From assembly GCA_035541655.1 (NCBI GenBank), contig DATKMY010000006.1, positions 1 through 20,146 of the forward strand: a DNA stretch of 20,146 nt, in the 5' to 3' direction. Numbering within the stretch: the stretch's first letter is position 1; the number at the start of each line of letters is the position of its first letter. Origin of the DNA: CAIWHR01 sp035541655. GTDB taxonomy: Bacteria; Pseudomonadota; Gammaproteobacteria; Burkholderiales; Casimicrobiaceae. Position numbers and translations under genes: made by a program. Of the stretch, positions 1-6,188 are shown one piece after another. The notes below the pieces were generated by a model. The model was not told the origin of the DNA. It did no database searches and saw only the letters and a list, made by a program, of their open reading frames with translations.

Positions 1-797
1 CGCTCGCGGGAATCTCCGCCGGCCAGTTCGAGCCCTTCTTCCAGCCGAAGGTCGAGCTTGCGACCGGGCGCGTCGTGGGCGCGGAGGCTCTCGCGCGATG
101 GCGGCACCCGGCTTACGGTCTGCTCGGGCCCGAGACGTTCCTCCCGGCGCTGACCCGCGCCGGCTATCTCGACGAGCTGTCCTGGATCATCCTCGCGCTC
201 GCGGCGCTCGAAGGAGGGCGCTGGTGCAGCGCGGGCCTCAATCTGTCGGTCGCAGTCAACGTGTCGGCAACCTCGCTCGCCGATCCCAACTATGCGGAGG
301 CGGTCACGCAGATCGTCGGCGGCCAGGGGCTCGAGGCGAACCGGATGACCCTCGAGCTCACCGAGTCCGAGGCGATCCGCAACGTCGCCGCCGCGCTCGA
401 GAACCTCACGCGACTGCGGATGCGGGGATTCGGTCTCGCGATCGACGATTACGGCGTGGGCTATTCGTCGATGCAGGAGCTCTCGCGGATGCCGTTCACC
501 GAGCTGAAGATCGACCGCTCGTTCGTGACCGCGGCCGCCTCCAGCGAGAAGCACCGGATGATGATCGCGCACACGATCGAAGTCGCGCGACTGCTCGGTC
601 TCAAGACCGTCGCCGAAGGCGTCGAAACGAAGGCCGAGATGCAGCTGCTGCGCAATCTCGGCTGCGACATGATCCAGGGTTTCCTGATCGCCGAGCCGAT
701 GGACGGCCGCGAGCTGCTGCGCTGGATGCTGGCGCGGCGCGCGAACACAACGGGCGACCCGGCGGCCCCAACGGCCGAACGCCTCTTCGGAACCTAG
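1..797 (+). CDS. EAL-domain c-di-GMP phosphodiesterase, 3' part (partial at window start)
   Basis: This is the C-terminal part of a protein that hydrolyses the second messenger cyclic di-GMP to pGpG. The frame is open from base 3, with no start inside the window, so the gene begins upstream. The visible part is an almost complete EAL domain: FEPFFQPK, then the signature AEALARW, NVSATSL, LELTES, the metal-binding DDYGVGYSS, ELKIDRSFV, KTVAEGVET and a final QGFLIAEP. All the residues that normally mark an active EAL enzyme appear present, so I infer activity rather than a degenerate receptor domain. A short tail of about 20 residues, rich in Ala, Thr and Pro, follows. No GGDEF domain lies between the window edge and the EAL domain. 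The short spacer before FEPFFQPK resembles response regulator-EAL proteins of the RocR type, but the N-terminus is not visible. It converges with efp. Confidence 0.93.
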   Translation, partial: LAGISAGQFEPFFQPKVELATGRVVGAEALARWRHPAYGLLGPETFLPALTRAGYLDELSWIILALAALEGGRWCSAGLNLSVAVNVSATSLADPNYAEAVTQIVGGQGLEANRMTLELTESEAIRNVAAALENLTRLRMRGFGLAIDDYGVGYSSMQELSRMPFTELKIDRSFVTAAASSEKHRMMIAHTIEVARLLGLKTVAEGVETKAEMQLLRNLGCDMIQGFLIAEPMDGRELLRWMLARRANTTGDPAAPTAERLFGT

Positions 798-891
798 GTT
801 CTCCGGCCCCCCCGGGCGCGGGCTGCGGCCGCCGACGGGCGGCTCCGAGGCAGCCGACGCCGTCCCCGAGCGCTACGGGCGCTGCGAGCGG

Positions 892-1446
892 TCAGACGCG
901 GCGACGGTACTCGCCGGTGCGCGTATCGATCTCGATCTGGTCGCCCGTGGTAACGAACAGCGGAACCTGGATTTCGACGCCGGTTGCGAGTTTGGCCGGC
1001 TTCATCACCTTGCCGGACGTGTCGCCTTTCACCGCGGGCTCCGTGTATTTCACTTCGCGCACGACCGAGGTCGGCAGCTCGACGGATATCGCCTTGCCCT
1101 CGTAGAACGTGAGCTCGCACGCGAGGCCTTCCGCGAGATAGCGGATCGCGTCGCCCATGCTGTCGGCCTCGACCTCGTGCTGGTTGTACTCGTTGTCCAT
1201 GAACACGTAGAGCGGATCGGCGAAGTACGAGTACGTCACTTCCTTGCGCTCGAGCTGGATGGTGTCGAACTTCTCGTCGGCGCGGAAGATGCTCTCCGTA
1301 TTCGTGCCGCTCAGAAGGTTCTTGAGCTTCATCTTGACGACCGACGCGTTGCGGCCGGATTTGTTGAACTCGGCCTTCTGGACCACCATCGGGTCCTTGC
1401 CGATCATGATCACGTTGCCGGCGCGAACTTCCTGTGCAGTTTTCAT
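892..1446 (-). CDS. efp: Elongation factor P (arginine-32 type)
   Basis: EF-P is a tRNA-shaped translation factor that binds between the P and E sites and relieves ribosomes stalled on consecutive prolines. The 184-residue length is standard for the family. The protein starts MKTAQEVRAGNV, has the modification loop NKSGRNAS and ends in the usual GEY region. The loop tip is Arg32 rather than the lysine used in the EpmA pathway. In this subfamily Arg32 is mono-rhamnosylated by EarP, whose gene lies immediately upstream on the same strand. An AGGT ribosome binding site sits 6 bases before the ATG. The 66-base gap to earP is A+T-rich and is preceded by a perfect TATAAT, so efp probably has its own promoter besides any read-through. 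A short palindrome (869-883) lies downstream but has no T-run. Confidence 0.97.
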   Translation of the reverse strand: MKTAQEVRAGNVIMIGKDPMVVQKAEFNKSGRNASVVKMKLKNLLSGTNTESIFRADEKFDTIQLERKEVTYSYFADPLYVFMDNEYNQHEVEADSMGDAIRYLAEGLACELTFYEGKAISVELPTSVVREVKYTEPAVKGDTSGKVMKPAKLATGVEIQVPLFVTTGDQIEIDTRTGEYRRRV

Positions 1447-1512
1447 CGTGATACCTGTTTGCCTGAAATTTGCGTTGATTGAGTTGCTCTAATGGGTTGA
1501 TTCGGAAAACCT

Positions 1513-2670
1513 TTAATTATACCCTGCCGCGGCCGCCAGGACCAGTCCCGAAGCGGCCTCGGGGAGCTGCGCGAGCTCGGCGGACCACGCGGCCCCATGC
1601 CGGCGGAGCGTGCCAATCGCCGCGGAAAAGGCGTTCCACGCGCTCGCGATCGGCCGCCCGCCCGGGGCGCCGTTCCACGCCAGCCAAAGCATCCGGACCG
1701 CTTCCGCCAATGTGGGGTCGGCCCCCGCGAGGTACAAATCGAGGAACGCGTCGAGCTTGCGCAGATGCGCGCTCTCGGCTTGCGGGTAGACGTGCCAAAC
1801 AAAGGGCAGCGCCGCCCATTGCGCGCGAACGAACGAATCCTCGCCGCGGACGAAGTTGACGTCGGAAGCCCAGAGGAGCCGGTCGTAGTCGTCCTGAGCG
1901 AGGAAGGGGATTGAACACAGCGTCAGCGCGCCGCGCGTCGTCGCCGTTCCAGGTCGAGGCGCGCACCCGCCCGTCCAGCGCTCGAGCTCGGCGGCTGCCA
2001 CTCCTCCCGGCACGATGCAGCTGACCGGGATGTCGGCTCGGGCCCATGCGTCGAGGAGGTCCGGAAGCGCCGGATTCGCGTAACAGAACAGCGACACGCG
2101 GATCTCGTTGCTGGCGATCGGAGGAGTCGCGAGCGATCGCCAAAAATCCTGCCGCGCGCGGCGATCGCCGACGAAGCGCTCGCGCGCGTCGAGCAGGCCC
2201 CGCTCGCGCAGTAGCCCGCCGGTCTGCCGCGTGAATCCGGGAAACCAGAACCGGCGCGAAAGCGGAAGCCGCGGGTGTGGCGACCCGAGCCCATGCGCGC
2301 GGTCGACCCAGGGTTCGGCCGACAGGTACTCGAGCACGAACCAAGTAGGGGCCGGCGCGCGCTCCGCCATCTGGGCGACGTAGCATTCGGGAAGCCCGCA
2401 ACCGAACGCTTCGACGATCACGTCGGCGACGTTGGCGTCCGCGAAAGGCTCGCTCCAGCGGCGAATCGTGACGCCCATCGCGCGCTGCACCGGAAGCTCG
2501 CTCGCGACGCCCGGTGCGATCCGGGCGAGCGGCACGAGATCGTCCTGCCACAGCGTCACAGCCAGCGCGTGCTCCGCAGCGAGCTCGCGCGCGAGACGCC
2601 AGGCGACGCCGGCGTCGCCGTAGTTGTCGACGATGCGGCAGAAGATATCCCAGCGGGGAGCGGTGGCCAT
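1513..2670 (-). CDS. earP: EarP, protein-arginine rhamnosyltransferase for EF-P
   Basis: EarP is a GT-B-fold glycosyltransferase that moves rhamnose from dTDP-L-rhamnose to Arg32 of EF-P in the cytoplasm. The family's N-terminal motif is clear: WDIFCRIVDNYGDAGVAWR, with the conserved aspartates at residues 15 and 19. Further family blocks are LEYLSAEPWV, RFWFPGFTRQTGGLL and the C-terminal RGEDSFVRAQWA block, whose glutamate is residue 277. These aspartates and this glutamate match the residues known to be needed for catalysis and sugar-nucleotide binding in characterised EarP. The frame is open to 2796, but the family N-terminus begins at the ATG at 2670, giving 385 residues, normal for EarP. 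A possible -10 (2702-2707) would start the transcript just upstream and excludes the ATG at 2703. It is followed by its substrate gene efp and is divergent from the FrnE-like gene. Confidence 0.95.
   Translation of the reverse strand: MATAPRWDIFCRIVDNYGDAGVAWRLARELAAEHALAVTLWQDDLVPLARIAPGVASELPVQRAMGVTIRRWSEPFADANVADVIVEAFGCGLPECYVAQMAERAPAPTWFVLEYLSAEPWVDRAHGLGSPHPRLPLSRRFWFPGFTRQTGGLLRERGLLDARERFVGDRRARQDFWRSLATPPIASNEIRVSLFCYANPALPDLLDAWARADIPVSCIVPGGVAAAELERWTGGCAPRPGTATTRGALTLCSIPFLAQDDYDRLLWASDVNFVRGEDSFVRAQWAALPFVWHVYPQAESAHLRKLDAFLDLYLAGADPTLAEAVRMLWLAWNGAPGGRPIASAWNAFSAAIGTLRRHGAAWSAELAQLPEAASGLVLAAAAGYN
1516..1521 (-). promoter_or_regulatory. Putative -10 element of efp
   Basis: A perfect TATAAT on the minus strand lies 69 bases before the efp ATG and overlaps the last codons of earP. 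It stands out because the surrounding sequence is strongly G+C-rich and turns A+T-rich exactly downstream. The hexamer 17 bases further upstream (TGGTCC) matches the -35 consensus in only three positions, so the assignment rests mainly on the -10 element. Confidence 0.45.
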
Positions 2671-2701
2671 GATGCCCGAGCGGTGCGGACGCGCTCCGGC
2701 C

Positions 2702-2707
2702 ATTATG
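2702..2707 (-). promoter_or_regulatory. Putative -10 element of earP
   Basis: CATAAT on the minus strand lies 32 bases before the chosen earP start and is the only A+T-rich hexamer in this G+C-rich stretch. No convincing -35 is seen. It mirrors an identical hexamer on the plus strand at 2730-2735. Confidence 0.35.
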
Positions 2708-2729
2708 GCGCGGGCAGCAGCGCGGCGGG

Positions 2730-2735
2730 CATAAT
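2730..2735 (+). promoter_or_regulatory. Putative -10 element of the FrnE-like gene
   Basis: CATAAT lies 29 bases upstream of the ATG at 2765, in the 94-base gap between two divergent genes. There is no recognisable -35. Together with the earP hexamer it forms an inverted pair (cattat ... ataatg) whose facing ends are 24 bases apart. Confidence 0.35.
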
Positions 2736-2764
2736 GCTCACGAACGCGCCAGGACTCGCCGCGA

Positions 2765-3451
2765 ATGAACGCAGCCGCTGCCGCAGAGGTGCTCACGATC
2801 GACGTGATCTCGGACGTCGTCTGTCCGTGGTGCTATATCGGGCGGCGGCGCCTGGGCACGGCGCTCACGCAGTTCGCCGCCGAGGCGCCTCGCGTGCGCC
2901 CGATCGTGAGCTGGCATCCATTCCAGTTGAATCCCGATCTGCCGCGCGAAGGGATCGACCGGCAGCTCTATCTCGAGAGGAAGTTCGGCGGCGCGCGCAG
3001 CGCCGCGGATATCTACGCGCGCGTGGTGGCGGCCGGCAAGTCCGTCGGCATCGATTTCGCGTTCGACAGGATCGCGCTGCAGCCGAACACGCTCGACGCG
3101 CATCGGCTCATCTCCTGGGCACAGGCGCAGGGCAGCGCCGAAGAAGTCGTCGAGCGCCTCTTTCGCGCCTACTTCATCGAGGGACGCTCTGTCGGCGAGC
3201 GTGACGTTCTCGTGGAGGTCGCCGCCGAGGCGGGATTGCCGGCGCAGGCCGCGCACGCGCATCTCGCGTCGAACGACGGCGCAGCAACGGTCGCCGAGAT
3301 GGATCGGCGCGTGCGCGAGCTCGGCGTCACCGGCGTGCCGTTCTTCATCTTCGGCGGCAAGCTCGCCGTGTCGGGAGCGCACGAGCCGCATGTGCTCGCG
3401 GGAGCGATGGCACAGGCGCTGCAGCAGCCCGACGAGCCGGCGTCGTCGTAA
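2765..3451 (+). CDS. DsbA-family oxidoreductase, FrnE / 2-hydroxychromene-2-carboxylate isomerase-like
   Basis: The 228-residue protein is a thioredoxin-fold oxidoreductase of the FrnE-like DsbA group. The active-site motif CPWC is at residues 20-23, within DVVCPWCYIGRR. The family blocks WHPFQLNPDLP and PNTLDAHRL follow, and the cis-proline loop GVTGVPFF has its proline at residue 192. There is no signal peptide, so it should act in the cytoplasm, unlike periplasmic DsbA. Relatives are thiol-disulfide oxidoreductases, sometimes linked to oxidative stress; the exact substrate cannot be read from sequence. AGGA lies about 10 bases before the ATG. Because both cysteines of the CxxC are kept, a redox role is more likely than the isomerase role of the related glutathione-dependent enzymes. 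It is divergent from earP and convergent with the GH15 gene. Confidence 0.9.
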   Translation: MNAAAAAEVLTIDVISDVVCPWCYIGRRRLGTALTQFAAEAPRVRPIVSWHPFQLNPDLPREGIDRQLYLERKFGGARSAADIYARVVAAGKSVGIDFAFDRIALQPNTLDAHRLISWAQAQGSAEEVVERLFRAYFIEGRSVGERDVLVEVAAEAGLPAQAAHAHLASNDGAATVAEMDRRVRELGVTGVPFFIFGGKLAVSGAHEPHVLAGAMAQALQQPDEPASS

Positions 3452-3546
3452 GTCCGGAGACGAGTTCGTTTCTTCCCGGCGCTCAAGTAGCGGGCGGCGA
3501 CGACCTTCGCCACGCTTGGAACGCCGGTTGGCGGCCGAAGCGACCC

Positions 3547-5334
3547 CTAGAACGCCTCGTCCCAGGGCAGCGAGAGGCGGATCGCCGAGGTGATCAGGCC
3601 GACCATGCTGTAGGTCTGCGGGAAGTTTCCCCAAAGCTCGCCGCTGCGCAGATCGAGGTGCTCGGCGAGAAGGCCGTGCGTGGTGCGGCACGCGAGCAGC
3701 CGCTCGAACAGCGCTCGCGCCTCGGTGCGCCGGCCGATCGCGGCGAGAGCGTTCACGTACCAGAACGTGCAGATGAGGAAGGCGTTTTCGGGCTCCCCGA
3801 AATCGTCGCGCTCGACGTAGCGGAAGATGAAGTCGCCGCGCCTGAGCTCCGCGCCGATCGCGTCGACGGTCGCGACGAACCGCGGGTCGTCGGCGGCGAG
3901 GAACCCGAGCTCCGCGAGCAGCAGCAGGCTCGCGTCGAGCCCGCTGCCGTCGGCGGTGCTGACGAACGTCTTCCGCTCGGCGTCCCAGCAGTGCTCATCG
4001 ACGAAGCGCGCGATCCGTGCCGCATGCGAGCCCCATTCCGTGGCGCGCTCCGTATTGCCGAGCTTCGTGGCGATGCGGGTCAGCCGGTCGCATCCCGCCC
4101 AGCACATGACCGCCGAGAACGTGTGCACGCGCGAATTGCCGCGAAGCTCCCACAAGCCGGCGTCGGGCTGATCGTAAGCGGCGAGCGCACGATAGCCGAG
4201 CTCCTCCAGCCGCTCGAACAGCGCGCTATCGCCATGGCGGATGAGTCGCTCGTCGAAGAAGACGTGCGTCGCGGCGAGGATCGCGGAGCCGTAGACGTCG
4301 TGCTGGACCTGCCGATACGCGTCGTTGCCGATGCGCACCGGCCCCATCCCGCGATAGCCGGGGAGCGTCGCGATGACCGACTCGACGATCGCCGGGTCGC
4401 CGTTGATCCGGTACACCGGCTGCAGCGGCGCGGCGTCGACGCCAGCGGCGATGTTCACGATGTAGCGGAGGTAGTGCTCCATCGTCTCGGTTGCGTTGAG
4501 GCGATTGAGTGCGTCGACGACGAAGTAGCCGTCACGCAGCCAGCAGTAGCGGTAGTCCCAGTTGCGCGACGACTGCGCCGATTCGGGGATCGACGTGGTC
4601 ATCGCGGCGATGATCGCGCCGGTGTCGGCGTAAGCGTTGAGCTGCAGCGTGATCGCGGCGCGTATCACCGCGCCCTGCCATTCGAACGGGATCGCGAGGC
4701 GGCGCACCCAGCCGCGCCACCAGGTGACCGTTTCCTCGACGAAGCGGCGGCCGAGGTCCGCGATCGAGGTCGTCACCGTCTCGTCGGGGCCGAGGAGCAG
4801 CGTGATGTCTTCGTTCACGAAGAACGCGCGCTCCTCGAGAATCGCGGTGAGCGATGCGTTCGTAGTGAGGCGCAGCGTCATTCCAGGCGCGACGAAGCGG
4901 ATGTGGCCGCTGCCGACGGTGAACGCCGGCCGCTCGCGACCGTAGTCGACGGCGGGCCGCAGTCGGATGACGATCCGCGGGCTGCCCGAGAGCTTCCGCA
5001 CGTGGCGCACGAGCGATACAGGATGGAAGAGGCGGCCGAACTGCGCGAAGCGCGGGACGCAGTCGGTGATCTCGACAGCGCCGCCGGCCTTGTCGAAGAG
5101 CCGGGTCGTGAGCACCGCGGTATTCGCGACATACGATTGCTCGGTGCGCGCGAGATCGACGAGGTCGATCGCCCAGATGCCGCGCTCGGCGCCGGACGCC
5201 GCGCCGTCGAGCAGCGCGCAGAACGTCGCGTCGCCGTCGAAGCGTGGAAAGCATCCCCAGACGATGGAGCCCGCCGAATCGACGAGCAGGCCGATGGCGC
5301 CGTTGCCGATCAGCGCGAGGTCGAGCGTGTGCAT
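3547..5334 (-). CDS. Glycoside hydrolase family 15 protein (glucoamylase / trehalase type)
   Basis: The 595-residue protein has the bacterial GH15 layout: an N-terminal beta-sandwich domain starting at ALIGNGAIGLLVDSAG, then an (alpha/alpha)6 barrel. Substrate-pocket motifs are NWDYRYCWLRD at residues 258-268 and GLWELRG. The expected general acid is Glu396 in GLWELRG, and the general base is Glu558 in GLLAEHLD, followed by GNFPQTYS. Members release glucose by inversion; they include glucoamylases and the mycobacterial-type trehalase. As the last gene of an otsA-otsB operon, trehalose or a related alpha-glucoside is a plausible substrate, but this is inferred from context. There is no signal peptide, so it should be cytoplasmic. 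I chose the ATG at 5334 because the family N-terminus starts there; it overlaps otsB by 25 bases, indicating translational coupling. The frame is open upstream to 5481, within otsB. Confidence 0.92.
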   Translation of the reverse strand: MHTLDLALIGNGAIGLLVDSAGSIVWGCFPRFDGDATFCALLDGAASGAERGIWAIDLVDLARTEQSYVANTAVLTTRLFDKAGGAVEITDCVPRFAQFGRLFHPVSLVRHVRKLSGSPRIVIRLRPAVDYGRERPAFTVGSGHIRFVAPGMTLRLTTNASLTAILEERAFFVNEDITLLLGPDETVTTSIADLGRRFVEETVTWWRGWVRRLAIPFEWQGAVIRAAITLQLNAYADTGAIIAAMTTSIPESAQSSRNWDYRYCWLRDGYFVVDALNRLNATETMEHYLRYIVNIAAGVDAAPLQPVYRINGDPAIVESVIATLPGYRGMGPVRIGNDAYRQVQHDVYGSAILAATHVFFDERLIRHGDSALFERLEELGYRALAAYDQPDAGLWELRGNSRVHTFSAVMCWAGCDRLTRIATKLGNTERATEWGSHAARIARFVDEHCWDAERKTFVSTADGSGLDASLLLLAELGFLAADDPRFVATVDAIGAELRRGDFIFRYVERDDFGEPENAFLICTFWYVNALAAIGRRTEARALFERLLACRTTHGLLAEHLDLRSGELWGNFPQTYSMVGLITSAIRLSLPWDEAF

Positions 5335-6188
5335 TCGCGGGCTTTCGCAGCCGAGTCCGTCTGCTTTCGCGGTTGGGCTTGCGACGGTGCCGAAACGGCG
5401 CCGAGCCAGGCGCGCACCGCCGCGACGTCGGGCAGGCGGAAGCGCGCCCGAGTCGGGCCGCGCCCGACCTTGACAGCCCATCCCCCGAGGTGCGTCGCAG
5501 CGACGAAACCGTATTCGTCCGTCAGGTCGTCACCGACGAAGACGGGCAGTCGTCCCGCGAACGGCGCCTCTGCCATGTATTCGAGGATCGCGGTTCCCTT
5601 GTCGCGGCCGTCCGGCTTGATCTCGAGGATCCTATTGCCGGGTTGCAGCCGCCACTGCGCGCTCACGGCCGTCTCACGCAGCATCGTCCGCAGCGTGCGA
5701 TGAACGTGCGCGGCGAGGCCCGGTGCGCGCCGATAGTGGAGCGCGAGCGTCGCCCCCTTGTCCTCGAGCAGCAATCCCGGGTGGCGCGTGGCGAAGCGCA
5801 CGAGTTCGCGGCGCAACCGCTCGAGTCCGCGCATCGACGCTTCGTGCAAGTGGATCGAGCCGTCCGCCGCGCGGCGCTCGAGTCCATGCTGGCCCGCCAC
5901 CGGAAGCGCGAGCCCGCGAAAGAGCCGATCGGCGTCGGCGATGCCGCGGCCAGTGATGAGCGCGACCGCGCCTCCGAGCTGCTCCGCGACCCGTGGCAGC
6001 AGCGCCCGGATCGCCGCGTCGACGCGCACGCGGTCGGGCGTCGAAGCGATATCGAGCAGCGTGCCGTCGATGTCGAGAAAGAGCGCGCACTGCGTGTTCA
6101 ACGCGGGGGGGCGGCCGAGGCGCGACGTTCGCGGAGGAGCGCGATTCGCGGTTGCGGATGCACGTTTCGGCTCCCGCCCGTCAGACAT
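5310..6188 (-). CDS. otsB: Trehalose-6-phosphate phosphatase
   Basis: OtsB removes phosphate from trehalose-6-phosphate to give trehalose, the second step of the OtsAB pathway. It is a HAD-superfamily enzyme of 292 residues. Motif I is LDIDGTLLD, with the nucleophile Asp39 and the acid/base Asp41. Motif II is ALITGRG, followed by the cap region with GQHGLERR, LEDKGATLALHYR and ILEIKPDGRDKGTAI; motif IV is VFVGDDLTDEYGF. All catalytic elements are present. The first 30 residues are a basic, low-complexity extension before the fold starts. The ATG overlaps the end of otsA by 8 bases and the stop lies inside the GH15 gene, so the three are clearly one operon. The C-terminal tail after the HAD core is Lys/Arg/Ser-rich and probably disordered. 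Confidence 0.95.
   Translation of the reverse strand: MSDGREPKRASATANRAPPRTSRLGRPPALNTQCALFLDIDGTLLDIASTPDRVRVDAAIRALLPRVAEQLGGAVALITGRGIADADRLFRGLALPVAGQHGLERRAADGSIHLHEASMRGLERLRRELVRFATRHPGLLLEDKGATLALHYRRAPGLAAHVHRTLRTMLRETAVSAQWRLQPGNRILEIKPDGRDKGTAILEYMAEAPFAGRLPVFVGDDLTDEYGFVAATHLGGWAVKVGRGPTRARFRLPDVAAVRAWLGAVSAPSQAQPRKQTDSAAKARECTRSTSR

Noticed and set aside
798..891. Intrinsic terminator between the EAL gene and efp
   Set aside because: Only short G+C palindromes (for example 869-883) occur, with no T-run on either strand.
3658..5703. Very long plus-strand open frame opposite the GH15 and otsB genes
   Set aside because: Its translation is low-complexity, rich in Arg, Ala, Asp and Glu with no family motif, while the minus strand has clear GH15 and HAD motifs. 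It is an antisense shadow caused by high G+C at third codon positions.
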